Shown here: positions 24,899 through 32,877 of the stretch, one piece after another
How the letters are laid out: each line of letters begins with the position of its first letter
Numbering within the stretch: position 1 is the stretch's first letter
Source of the DNA: CAJWOS01 sp964502005
GTDB taxonomy: Bacteria; Myxococcota_A; UBA796; UBA2385
Direction: 5' to 3'
DNA length: 64,000 bases
Assembly (NCBI GenBank): GCA_964502005.1
Contig: CAZCUX010000034.1
Span: forward strand, 1 to 64,000
Position numbers and translations under genes: made by a program
Notes under the pieces: model-generated
What the model was told of the DNA's origin: nothing
The model's database searches: none
What the model saw: the letters and a program-made list of their open reading frames with translations, nothing else

Positions 24899-26257
24899 TC
24901 AAGGCTCCGCACCCGCATCTGGCAGAAGCGCGTGGGCGATGCCCGTCAGCAGCTCGTGACCTGGTCGAATATCGCCGTCCAAGCTCCACACCATTGCGCC
25001 ACCGAGCCCTTCGGCGACAATCAAACGGGTCTTTGCGGCCAGCGACTCTTCGTCTTCGTAAGAAATGAATACCCGTTCATTTTCACTATACAGCCACGGC
25101 ACCTCTGCGCCCGTGTGCCAATGGCGCGTCCAGTCGCCGGTTCCAATGTAATTTTGGTGAATATCCCACGCATCATAAGTACCCGATTCCCACGTTCCCC
25201 AGGGAACTCCGGTCGCTGCTTGGAACAGTCCGTTTTGCGTTGGCCCAACGCCACTCCAGCCACGCGCCACAAAGTGTAGACCCAACACAAGTTGATTCGG
25301 TGCAGCGCCCGCAGCACGGTATGCAGCCAATGACGCCGTTACGGTCAACGTATCCGTTGCACCGCCCGGGAACGTTGCATCGGCCGCCAAGGGTGCGTCG
25401 AAGTGGGTCGTCGGATCCCAGCTTCCGTGAAAATCATAGGCCATCAGATTGAACCAATCCAAATAGGGCGCCATTCCGCCGATATCGAGATTGGCCAACG
25501 TCGTCGGACCAGCGGGTGCAGCAATGGTCAACAGGTGGTCCCCGCCCAATTCATCGAGTGCTGCGCGAAAATCTGCGACAAGGAGCACATAATTGGCTGT
25601 GTCCTCGGGTGTCCCCGGCACCAAACCACCCGAAACCGGATACTCCCAGTCCAAATCAATGCCGTCAAACTGGTACGTTTCCATCATCTGGACGCAGCTT
25701 TCGACAAATCGAGCGCGCGCCTCTGGCGTTGACGCGACCTCGGGAAACCGACCAGAGAGCGTCCAGCCACCTACGCTCATCAAGGTCCGAAGGTGCGGAT
25801 ACCTTGCCTTTGCGTCGACCAAAAGGGCGTAGTTGCCACCATCCCGCTCCAAGGCCGCCCACGTATCGAACACGGTGCAGCGTCCCTCCGCGTCGATATC
25901 GATAAACGCATAATTGATATGCGTAAGCAGGTCTCCTGGAATGTCCGCCACCTGATAGTCGCGGTCGTACACGCCCCACTCTGTAAAATAGCCAACGACC
26001 CGCATTCCATCCGGGGGGTCGGTGTCCGTGTCCGCATCGGTGTCCGCGTCGGTGTCCGCGTCGGTATCGGCATCGGTGTCGCTGTCCGTGTCCGTGTCCG
26101 CCTCCTCGGTGCCGGAACCGGTCGAGCCTTCGCTGTCGTCGGCCACACACTGCGACCCGTCCAAGTGGGTTCCCGGACCACACGACACTTCATCGTCGCC
26201 CTTGCTGTCCGTCTTGCACGACACACAGACCATCGCCAAAAAAACCCAGCGCACCAT
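24899..26257 (-). CDS. GH18 chitinase-like lipoprotein with Thr-Asp repeat linker
   Basis: 452 residues from the ATG at 26257, with GGAGG at 26262-26266. The signal peptide ends in a lipobox with C14 (MVCVSC). A short Cys motif (CGPGTHLDGSQC) follows, then an acidic linker of Thr-Asp/Ala-Asp repeats at about residues 52-80. The remainder is a GH18 barrel: VVGYFTEWGVYDRDY at the first strand, LRTLMSVGGW at strand 3, and the catalytic DGIDLDWEYP (DxxDxDxE, Glu as acid). FNLMAYDFHGSW and GGAMVWSLDGD are later barrel motifs. It should hydrolyse chitin or related beta-1,4-GlcNAc polymers at the cell surface. Confidence 0.92.
   Translation of the reverse strand: MVRWVFLAMVCVSCKTDSKGDDEVSCGPGTHLDGSQCVADDSEGSTGSGTEEADTDTDSDTDADTDADTDADTDADTDTDPPDGMRVVGYFTEWGVYDRDYQVADIPGDLLTHINYAFIDIDAEGRCTVFDTWAALERDGGNYALLVDAKARYPHLRTLMSVGGWTLSGRFPEVASTPEARARFVESCVQMMETYQFDGIDLDWEYPVSGGLVPGTPEDTANYVLLVADFRAALDELGGDHLLTIAAPAGPTTLANLDIGGMAPYLDWFNLMAYDFHGSWDPTTHFDAPLAADATFPGGATDTLTVTASLAAYRAAGAAPNQLVLGLHFVARGWSGVGPTQNGLFQAATGVPWGTWESGTYDAWDIHQNYIGTGDWTRHWHTGAEVPWLYSENERVFISYEDEESLAAKTRLIVAEGLGGAMVWSLDGDIRPGHELLTGIAHALLPDAGAEP
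26018..26104. repeat. Short tandem repeats coding Thr-Asp/Ala-Asp linker
   Basis: On the plus strand the hexamer-like unit GTGTCC/GCGTCG/GCATCG is repeated about 14 times. It encodes, on the minus strand, alternating Thr-Asp and Ala-Asp pairs in the GH18 lipoprotein. The unit length is a multiple of three, so copy-number change would lengthen or shorten the linker without a frameshift. Confidence 0.75.
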
Positions 26258-26686
26258 TCGAACCTCCGTGCGGCCGTTGTAGCGCACAAACGAAGGGAGC
26301 GAAAGACCACCCTCCAGCGGAGTGCTTTTATCGTCGCCCAGACCGCGCAAACGGACGGTATCCATTTTGGCGGAGCAAATGTTTTGGTACAGCAGTCAAA
26401 GGACGATACCCTTCGTCCACAACTACCACTCCGAACGACTTCACTGACGATTTATTCTCACGTTTAATTTGCCATGGTCCTCCCAACGCGCCATGCAAAC
26501 TTCGCGCCCCCCCCAACACAATCCTCCCATCTGCACACAAGAGTTGCAGTGCCCATCAGCCACCTGACACGGCACCGACGCAAGCCTCGTGCATACCCCT
26601 GCCCTTTCCTGCGGAAAACTGTCAACATCGGCCCAAGGCCGGGCCGAAAGGACAACCGCGAACCCGAACCCGAAGGAACGCCGACG
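26258..26686. other. Divergent intergenic region between GH18 and protoglobin genes
   Basis: 429 bases that must hold the promoters of both divergent genes. A partly AT-rich stretch lies at 26390-26470 (CACTGACGATTTATTC, then TTTAATTTG). No confident -35/-10 pair or operator could be fixed. No protein gene is seen. Confidence 0.4.
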
Positions 26687-27235
26687 ATGGACGAACATTT
26701 CGAGATGTACCAAGAGATGGCCAAGCTGCTGGAGTTTTCCGACGCAGACGCCGCCAATCTTGTCGCGCTTGCCCCCGTTTTTGAAAAGCACGGCGAGCAC
26801 ATCACAAACCACTTCTACGAGTCACTCCTTGCGTATCCGAAGACAGCGGCTATCATCGAAGGGCGCGTCGAAACCCTCAAAGGAACGCATCGGCGCTGGA
26901 TGAAAGAGCTATTTGCCGGCGAATATGGCGAGTCGTTTTTCAACACGCACTACCGGATTGGCCAAGTTCACGTCACCCACAACATCAATCCCGAATATGT
27001 GTCTGCGGTGACCAGTGTGCTACGCACCTATGGCCGCATCGCTATTTTCGAAGAGCTGGGCAATACCGAAGAGGCGGCGCAAAAGGCGGACAGCTTGGCC
27101 AAGGTTCTGGAGCTTGGCTTGTTGGTCATCAACTTGGCCTACGCCGATGAACGCGTAGAGCGCATCACGAAGGTGACGGGCATGAGCCGCAAGCTCATCG
27201 AAAACCTCATCAAACGCGGTGGGAAGAAAAAATAG
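26687..27235 (+). CDS. Single-domain protoglobin / globin-coupled-sensor globin
   Basis: 182 residues from the ATG at 26687 (MDEHFEMYQEMAKLLEFSDA). The helix pattern with HITNHFYESLLAYPKT, the RWMKELFAGEYGESFF region and YRIGQVHVTHNINPEYV matches the globin domain of globin-coupled sensors and protoglobins; the His of QVH is the expected proximal heme ligand. The chain ends after the globin in a basic tail (LIENLIKRGGKKK) with no signalling domain. It probably binds O2, CO or NO, as a sensor acting through a partner. A hemerythrin-kinase cluster lies about 8 kb away. Upstream starts give a longer, non-globin Arg-rich leader and were rejected. Confidence 0.85.
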   Translation: MDEHFEMYQEMAKLLEFSDADAANLVALAPVFEKHGEHITNHFYESLLAYPKTAAIIEGRVETLKGTHRRWMKELFAGEYGESFFNTHYRIGQVHVTHNINPEYVSAVTSVLRTYGRIAIFEELGNTEEAAQKADSLAKVLELGLLVINLAYADERVERITKVTGMSRKLIENLIKRGGKKK

Positions 27236-27309
27236 CGGGCGCAGAATTGTCGCGGTGCCTTGTCCTCCATTTCGGTCCGCCCGACAGGAACCAAGACACT
27301 CACATCTGC

Positions 27310-27321
27310 GTTACGCGTAAC
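27310..27321. promoter_or_regulatory. 12-bp palindrome between globin and glutaredoxin genes
   Basis: GTTACGCGTAAC is perfectly self-complementary and lies 200 bases before the glutaredoxin start, within a 285-base gap. It may be an operator for the glutaredoxin gene. Only symmetry and position support it. Confidence 0.25.
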
Positions 27322-27520
27322 AATACGTACTTCCTCCTTCGTAGAATGCACGCACCGTACATCCAGCCCGCGCGCCGCTATGCAGCGTGGTGGCTGGAGT
27401 TTTTACGCATCGATGTGCAAGCGCACCTTTGTGGGAAACTTCGCCCCCGTGGGTTCGGTCGCGTCGAGAAGTTGTCCCACCCCTGGCCGTTGCGATACGA
27501 AGCGCCCACTGGAGAAATCA

Positions 27521-27790
27521 ATGGCCGCGACCGTTACCCTGTACAAAGCTGGCTTCTGCCCCTACTGCATCGCTGCAGCGAGGTTTCTGCGCGAAATCAA
27601 GAAGGTCGACGTGCAAGAAGTCGACCTCACGGGCGACCATGAAGGCCGCGTGGAGTTGGTGCGCCGCTCGGGTGGCCGTAGGACGGTGCCCCAAATTTGG
27701 GTCGGAGAAACCCACATCGGGGGCTACGACGACATGCGCGCCCTCGACGACCGTGGTGGCCTGGACGCATTGCTGCGCGGCGAGAGCTGA
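27521..27790 (+). CDS. Glutaredoxin-like protein (CPYC)
   Basis: 89 residues from the ATG at 27521 with GGAG at 27511-27514. It begins TVTLYKAGFCPYCIAAARFL with the classical dithiol CPYC active site, continues with VDLTGDHEGRVELVRRSGG and has the cis-Pro segment RTVPQIWVGETHIGGYDDM that binds glutathione. Length and motifs fit class I glutaredoxins (usual ~85). It reduces disulfides with glutathione in the cytoplasm. It appears monocistronic: a 285-base gap precedes it and a strong terminator follows 28 bases after its stop. Confidence 0.93.
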   Translation: MAATVTLYKAGFCPYCIAAARFLREIKKVDVQEVDLTGDHEGRVELVRRSGGRRTVPQIWVGETHIGGYDDMRALDDRGGLDALLRGES

Positions 27791-27818
27791 TTCCTACGAC
27801 AGCGCTGCGGCAAAACTG

Positions 27819-27861
27819 CCCCGTGATTGCGTGAACGCACGTGGTCACGGGGTTCTTTTTT
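27819..27861 (+). terminator. Rho-independent terminator after glutaredoxin
   Basis: CCCCGTGA (27819-27826) pairs with TCACGGGG (27845-27852), with an inner GCGT-GA-ACGC hairpin (27829-27838), followed by TTCTTTTTT. It sits 28 bases after the glutaredoxin stop. A classical terminator in all respects. Confidence 0.85.
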
Positions 27862-28274
27862 GGGAAGCGTGAACACGCCGGCGGGAAGGCGATTTTCATC
27901 CGTCGATGCGGGCAAACCACCCCGATCGAGCGACGCGCGGCCCCCCTGCCACAGGCGGCGATGTTTTGGATCGGACGGTCCCAACGCCGCCGCTGTTTTT
28001 TTGTGGAACAGATCGAGTTCCCGCCCCATTAGGACCAGATCGACAACACTTCAAGAAACTTTGTAGGGCAGGGGTTGACACGCCAAACACCTTGCGTTCA
28101 TATGGAGGTGTGGATGGCGCAGGTGCCCACCTGTCTATTCACCGGCTCGGGTGCCCGCCCGAGCTCCTCCGCTCCTCCTGGCGTCTGACCAGGGGACGGC
28201 ATGCACTCCCCCTCTCCCCTCCCCGGGCTCCCTGCCCACCCCTCCCTCCTCGCGCTTCCTGCGCACCCAGGGCC
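27862..28274 (+). promoter_or_regulatory. minCDE upstream region with sigma70-like promoter
   Basis: This gap between the glutaredoxin terminator and minC holds TTGACA at 28075-28080 and TCATAT at 28098-28103, 17 bases apart, a near-consensus vegetative promoter pointing at minC. The predicted transcript start would be about 28110, giving a leader of roughly 165 bases. No other gene is supported here; a 24-codon frame at 28114-28188 lacks an upstream binding site within the transcript. Confidence 0.55.
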
Positions 28275-29669
28275 ATGAAAGAGTCTGCCGTACCCCTGGT
28301 CGACGTCCCGGTGGCGTCCGACCTCCCTGCTTCCCCTTCGGCGGTCGTCTTCGACCCAGCCGAAGCACGGCTTCATATCGTCCTCGGGGGAGACCTCGAC
28401 GATGCGTCGGATGTCGACGACTTGTTCGACGAAGTCTACGAAGCGTTGGGAATCGATGGCAGCGCTGCCATGGCCGTCACGTTGTCCGGTCGTGGTCCAG
28501 GCGCAGTCGTCCGCAATCTCTTGCGTTTTGTGACTGAAGACTGCGACCGCGCCGTACGCGAAGTTTCCCTCACCCCCGACCTCGCACGTCACCTTTTGCG
28601 CGAAGCTGTGGGCCGCCCTTATGCGGTCCTTCGCCCAGAGGAATCGGCAGCCGATTTGCCGAGAGTAGAGCGTGCTCCGACCTTATTCGCGGTCACCCCA
28701 ACAAGCACGCCAACCACGTTGGCCGACGTTGCCCCTCCTGCAACGCAGATAGAGGAAGACGAGGACGCCACAATGATGGTGGCACCCGTCGAAGCCATCC
28801 TCGACCCCTCCTCGCTCGCCCCGGCGACAACCACCGCAGCGCCAGAAAAGGCCGCGGTCGAAGCCAGCGACGAAGCGAGCCTCATCGACCCCGACCTGCC
28901 CACTGATGTGCGTGTTCCCGCGTCCGTGGCGCCGTCTACGCCCGCCGATGACGCACCGCACTCCGCCCCTTCCCAAGAAGCGCCGCCATCGTCCGCCCAA
29001 GACGACGCGTGCTCCGAACTGTCCGCGGAATCTGCCGATGCACTGCACGCAGAACAACCCGCCGCGGAAACCACGGCGCACCTCGAAGGGCGTGTCCCAG
29101 ATGCGCCCCTTGAAGACGACGCTGGGCCGATGGCTGCGGAAGACATCCCCGAGGCTGGCGACGAAACCGTGATTCCCCCGTTGTTGGATGGAGAAGAAGA
29201 CGCCATCCTCGACGACCCCTTCTCGGCCGATGACGAAACCCGCGCGCGACCCTGGGGCAGCACCCCCGACGGCGACCGGCGGGTGCTCGCGCTACGCCGA
29301 ACCCTTCGTTCCGGCGCCATCGTGCGCTTTCCGGGTGATGTCGTCGTGTTCGGCGACCTCAACGCCGGTGCCCAGGTGATTGCCGCCGGGGACATCGTCG
29401 TACTCGGAAAGCTCCGGGGCCTCGCCCACGCTGGCTCTCGCGGCGACCGAGATGCCATCGTCATCGGCCTGGACATGCAGGCTGGACAAGTCCGAATTGC
29501 GGACGCCATTGCCTTTCCTCGCCCGGCGGCCCAGTCCTCCGGCACCTCTCGGTTGGCGGCCATGCTGATGCGCCAACCTTCCCCCCACCGCTCCATCACG
29601 CCCGCCGTCGCTCGCGTGGTCGATGGGGAAATCCGGATTGAGGACTACCGTGGACGTCTCCACGCCTAA
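28275..29669 (+). CDS. minC: Septum-site-determining protein MinC with long acidic linker
   Basis: 464 residues from the ATG at 28275, twice the usual ~230. Residues ~15-115 fit the MinC N-terminal domain only loosely (LHIVLGGDLDDASDVDD...). Residues ~125-330 are a low-complexity Ala/Pro/Glu/Asp linker. Residues ~335-450 are a clear MinC C-terminal beta-helix: RRTLRSGAIVRFPGDVVVFG, DLNAGAQVIAAGDIVVLGKL, RGLAHAG and AIVIGLDMQAGQVRIADAI. MinC blocks FtsZ assembly away from midcell when bound by MinD. It is 33 bases before minD and thus first in a minCDE operon. Position makes the call firm despite the odd N-terminus. Confidence 0.9.
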   Translation: MKESAVPLVDVPVASDLPASPSAVVFDPAEARLHIVLGGDLDDASDVDDLFDEVYEALGIDGSAAMAVTLSGRGPGAVVRNLLRFVTEDCDRAVREVSLTPDLARHLLREAVGRPYAVLRPEESAADLPRVERAPTLFAVTPTSTPTTLADVAPPATQIEEDEDATMMVAPVEAILDPSSLAPATTTAAPEKAAVEASDEASLIDPDLPTDVRVPASVAPSTPADDAPHSAPSQEAPPSSAQDDACSELSAESADALHAEQPAAETTAHLEGRVPDAPLEDDAGPMAAEDIPEAGDETVIPPLLDGEEDAILDDPFSADDETRARPWGSTPDGDRRVLALRRTLRSGAIVRFPGDVVVFGDLNAGAQVIAAGDIVVLGKLRGLAHAGSRGDRDAIVIGLDMQAGQVRIADAIAFPRPAAQSSGTSRLAAMLMRQPSPHRSITPAVARVVDGEIRIEDYRGRLHA

Positions 29670-29702
29670 CCGGACTCGACCCCCCCTGCTCGGAGAACAG
29701 CC

Positions 29703-30521
29703 ATGAGCGAATGCATCGTCGTCACGTCCGGAAAGGGCGGAGTCGGCAAGACCACCACCACGGCCAACCTCGGCGTCGCGCTCGCGATGCTTGGGAAGAA
29801 GGTCGTCGTGATTGATGCCGACATCGGCCTTCGCAATCTCGACGTCATTCTCGGTCTCGAAAACCGAATCGTCTATGACCTCGTTCACGTTATCGAAGGA
29901 GAATGCCGCCTGAAGCAGGCACTCATCCGCGACAAACGTGCTGAAGGCCTCTACCTCTTGCCCGCCGCGCAAACCCGCGACAAGAACGCCGTCACACCCG
30001 ACCAAATGCGCGAACTGGTCCGCAAGCTCAAAGAAGACCACGACTTTGTGCTCGTAGACTGTCCCGCAGGCATCGAGCAAGGCTTCAAGAATGCCGTCGC
30101 TGGCGCCGACCGCGCGGTGATTGTGACCACGCCCGAAGTGAGCGCGATTCGCGATGCCGACCGCATCATTGGCATGGTTGAGGCGGCTGAGCTGCCCGAG
30201 CCGCAGCTCATCATCAACCGCTTCCGTCCCAAGATGGTCGAAGCGGGCGACATGATGAACAAAGAGGACATCCTTGAAATCCTCGCCATTCCCCTGTTGG
30301 GAATGGTGCCCGACCACGAGGACATCATCGTGAGTGCAAACCGCGGTGTTCCGGTAGTGTTCGACGAGAAGTCTTTGGTAGGCGAAGCGTTCCGACGTAT
30401 TGCCCGCCGACTGGGTGGCGAATCCGATGTCCCCGAGCTTGAGCTCGACCCCGACACCGGCATGTGGACCACCTTCCTTCGCTGGTTCGGGCTCGGACAA
30501 GCCCGAGAGGTGGCACGATGA
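29703..30521 (+). CDS. minD: Septum-site-determining ATPase MinD
   Basis: 272 residues. The deviant Walker A motif of the ParA/MinD family lies at the start (SGKGGVGKTTTTANLG, residues ~9-24), followed by VVIDADIGLRNLDVILGLEN (switch I) and VLVDCPAGIEQGF (switch II). The C-terminus (WTTFLRWFGLGQAREVAR) is an amphipathic membrane-targeting helix as in known MinD. GGAG lies 7 bases before the ATG. It cycles on and off the inner membrane with ATP, recruits MinC and is displaced by MinE. The stop overlaps the minE start (ATGA, 30518-30521). Confidence 0.97.
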   Translation: MSECIVVTSGKGGVGKTTTTANLGVALAMLGKKVVVIDADIGLRNLDVILGLENRIVYDLVHVIEGECRLKQALIRDKRAEGLYLLPAAQTRDKNAVTPDQMRELVRKLKEDHDFVLVDCPAGIEQGFKNAVAGADRAVIVTTPEVSAIRDADRIIGMVEAAELPEPQLIINRFRPKMVEAGDMMNKEDILEILAIPLLGMVPDHEDIIVSANRGVPVVFDEKSLVGEAFRRIARRLGGESDVPELELDPDTGMWTTFLRWFGLGQAREVAR

Positions 30522-30796
30522 AAGAACTCATCAACCGATTTTTTGGCCGCGCGCCGACCGCCAGCAAAGAAGAGGCAAAGCAGCGCCTCAAATTTCTGCT
30601 CATCCACGACCAAGTTGACCTCACGCCAGCACAGTTGGAGCAGATGAAAGGCGAGATTCTCGAAGTGATTGCGCGATACGTCGAAGTGGACCGCGATGAC
30701 CAGACCGAGTTTCGCTTGGAAAAGGGCGAAGGCCAAGTTGCACTTGTCAGCAACATTCCGGTGCGGCGCGTAGTAGAGCGGGCCAAGGCCTCCTAA
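30518..30796 (+). CDS. minE: Cell division topological specificity factor MinE
   Basis: 92 residues from the ATG at 30518, overlapping the minD stop by four bases. The N-terminus MKELINRFFGRAPTASKEEA is the membrane-binding helix; AKQRLKFLLIHDQVDLTP covers the anti-MinCD region; the C-terminus has ILEVIARYVEVD and VALVSNIPVRR typical of the dimerisation domain. Length is normal (~85-95). It stimulates MinD ATPase and drives Min oscillation or polar clearing. Last gene of the minCDE operon, followed by a terminator hairpin. Confidence 0.96.
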   Translation: MKELINRFFGRAPTASKEEAKQRLKFLLIHDQVDLTPAQLEQMKGEILEVIARYVEVDRDDQTEFRLEKGEGQVALVSNIPVRRVVERAKAS

Positions 30797-30819
30797 ATCC
30801 GCCGTGATTGCTCGTTTTC

Positions 30820-30865
30820 AACGTCCTGGTAGCTGGCTCACAGCGACCGGGACGTTTTGCTTTGC
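30820..30865 (+). terminator. Terminator after minE
   Basis: AACGTCCTGGT (30820-30830) pairs with ACCGGGACGTT (30846-30856), 11 bp with one G-U pair, loop 15 bases, followed by TTGCTTTG. It begins 24 bases after the minE stop and overlaps the last codons of the convergent ankyrin gene (ends 30838). Confidence 0.7.
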
Positions 30866-32088
30866 AGCGTCGTGTCTCCCGTTGTCTTCGCGGTATTGCG
30901 CGCCACCAACAACGTACGTGCCACGGCGGCATGGCGCCGCCGCTGGGCGACAGCGAGGGCGGTCTGGCCTTGGGCGTTTCGAAACGTGAGGTCCGCCCCG
31001 GCATCGACCAACAGTTGTACGCATTCTACATGGCCACGGCTTGCCGCGACCATCGTCGCCGTCCAACCCGTGCCCGTGGCCACATCGATGTCTGCACCCG
31101 CCCGCAAGAGCGTCTGCACAATCGCGGGGTCGCCGCGCTCGGCTGCGTTGATGAGGAGCGTAGCGCCACGCATACAGCCATAGTGCGGGATTCGGTGAAC
31201 ATCTGCCCCCGCCGCCACGACCGCCGAAACGACCGCCGCCTCCCCATTTCGGATGGCCTCCAAGAGCGGCAGGTATCCAAACTGGTCAGGGGTGTCCGGG
31301 GGCACCTCGCCATAGAGCACCATCTGCATATGCTCGGTCCAGCCACACCGGTACCGCCAGCCAGACGAAGGCAACGGACGAGCTTCCCGCAATGCCGGAT
31401 GGCCCGGTGCAGCGACAAACTCCACCGCCGACCGAAAGGACAAGCGTTCCAACGAAGCGGTGCCGCCGGCAAGCAAGCGCGGCCGCTGCACCAACGCGCC
31501 GCCAATCGGGCCGAGGTCTTCCCGCCCCACGACCAAAGGCCCGCCCATAATCCAGCGCCAGCCAGCAGCGCCTTCCGCAGCCGCCAGAGAGGGGTCGAGC
31601 AGCACACAGCGCCCCCCCTGCCGGGCCACCAAGGCTCGCACATAGAGGGTCGCCAGGGGCCCATCGAGCTGCGCTCCTTGGGCATGGAGCAGCGACGCAG
31701 CAGCCAGATGCCCCGACTGGAGAGCGCTTTCTACGGCCGTTCGCCCGTCCTTCGAGCGTCGGTCGATGCGGGCGCCTTGCGCACACAACAAGCGGACCAC
31801 AGGGGAATGGCCGCGAGCTGCGGCAATCATGAGGGGCGTCAGCCCGTCGTGCGTGGGACCATCTACGTCGATACCCGCACGCAGCAGCAATCGCGCCACC
31901 TCAACATGGCCACCCCATGCGGCTTCAGAGAGCGGCGACCAACCACAGGGCGAGCACACGTTGACGTTCGCGCCCCGTTCGATTTCGGCGGCAATCCGCT
32001 CTGCGTTGCCCCCACGGGCCAACGCGCCCACCGAGAACGCGGGGTTCTCGGAGCGCGAGCCGGACGCCACATCCGTCATTGGGTCCAT
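30838..32088 (-). CDS. Ankyrin-repeat protein
   Basis: 416 residues from the ATG at 32088, with a GGAG about 13 bases upstream; a GTG at 32127 would add 13 residues. Two ankyrin blocks are visible: residues ~20-130 (WSPLSEAAWGGHVEVARLLL, LTPLMIAAARGHSPVVRLLC) and ~265-405 (YLPLLEAIRNGEAAVVSAVV, TLLINAAERGDPAIVQTLL, ATMVAASRGHVECVQLLVDA). Between them ~130 residues (SLERLSFRSAVEFVAAPGH...) are not repeats and are not recognised. No signal peptide, so probably cytoplasmic protein-protein interaction. It is convergent with minE. Partner unknown. Confidence 0.85.
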   Translation of the reverse strand: MDPMTDVASGSRSENPAFSVGALARGGNAERIAAEIERGANVNVCSPCGWSPLSEAAWGGHVEVARLLLRAGIDVDGPTHDGLTPLMIAAARGHSPVVRLLCAQGARIDRRSKDGRTAVESALQSGHLAAASLLHAQGAQLDGPLATLYVRALVARQGGRCVLLDPSLAAAEGAAGWRWIMGGPLVVGREDLGPIGGALVQRPRLLAGGTASLERLSFRSAVEFVAAPGHPALREARPLPSSGWRYRCGWTEHMQMVLYGEVPPDTPDQFGYLPLLEAIRNGEAAVVSAVVAAGADVHRIPHYGCMRGATLLINAAERGDPAIVQTLLRAGADIDVATGTGWTATMVAASRGHVECVQLLVDAGADLTFRNAQGQTALAVAQRRRHAAVARTLLVARNTAKTTGDTTLQSKTSRSL

Positions 32089-32211
32089 ACCAACCGGAGA
32101 CTCCGCCGATAATTGGTCGCAGGGCACCGCCGCGAATCAGCACCCACTCCTGTACAGTGTATACCAAACCCGGGCACCAACGTTGTCACAAAGTGTTGGA
32201 ATTTGCGCCTC

Positions 32212-32802
32212 TCACCGCAAGCCTACCCACCGGTCGGGAACCCGCTTGCGCGCGTCGAGTAGCTCGCCCATGTCATACGGTTGCTCCGCAGGGTCGTCGT
32301 CCGGCGGCGGCTCTCGGTTCCAAAACAAAATCCGCTCTGGCGCAAGCTCCGCGACACGCGCCGCGGTGAGGTCCGGCAAAATGACGTATTCGGGGTCGCG
32401 CCGCGTGAGACCATCCCAGGCAATCGCCAGTCGGCCTCTTCGGAGTTCTACGACAAGGCTTTCCGGCAACATACAGCGCACAACCTGACGCCGATTGGCG
32501 GCAAGGTGGAAAAAAAGCTGGTTTCCTTGCCGCATCGGCACGCGGTGCGTTCGAAGCCACGTATGAACCGCCCGGCGACGGGCATCCGCCTCCCGACGCT
32601 CAACTTCGCGCGCCCGCTCCAATCGCAGCTTTTCGGCGCGTTCCGCCTGCAGCGCGGCCTGCGCCTCTGCCTCACGGCGCTCGATATCGCGCTTGCTCTC
32701 GCGGGACGCTTGCTTGTCCCGCCGGTCCTTTTTGAGCTCCAAATTGGTTTGCCGGACCTTCTTTTTGTCCACAAGTCCGGCCTTTAGGAGCTGATCACGC
32801 AT
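32212..32802 (-). CDS. DUF2058 (YaiL-like) protein
   Basis: 196 residues from the ATG at 32802, preceded by GGAGG (GTGGAGGACATCG); a GTG at 32835 is the alternative. It starts MRDQLLKAGLVDKKKVRQTN, the signature of DUF2058 proteins, followed by a charged coiled coil (residues ~15-80) and a globular C-terminal half containing GNQLFFHLAANRRQVVRCML and LVVELRRGRLAIAW. DUF2058 proteins are nucleoid-associated or translation-linked in some reports, but the role is not settled. It lies between the ankyrin gene and a radical SAM gene, all on the minus strand. Confidence 0.82.
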   Translation of the reverse strand: MRDQLLKAGLVDKKKVRQTNLELKKDRRDKQASRESKRDIERREAEAQAALQAERAEKLRLERAREVERREADARRRAVHTWLRTHRVPMRQGNQLFFHLAANRRQVVRCMLPESLVVELRRGRLAIAWDGLTRRDPEYVILPDLTAARVAELAPERILFWNREPPPDDDPAEQPYDMGELLDARKRVPDRWVGLR

Positions 32803-32877
32803 CGACACGATGTCCTCCACACGTCCCCGACCCACCAGTACACACCCGCGGGAATTCGAGAAGCCCAGGTAATCCGC

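Noticed and set aside
28114..28188. A 24-codon frame just after the minC promoter with GGAGG upstream
   Set aside because: The GGAGG would lie at or before the predicted transcription start, so it could not act in the transcript; no other coding evidence.
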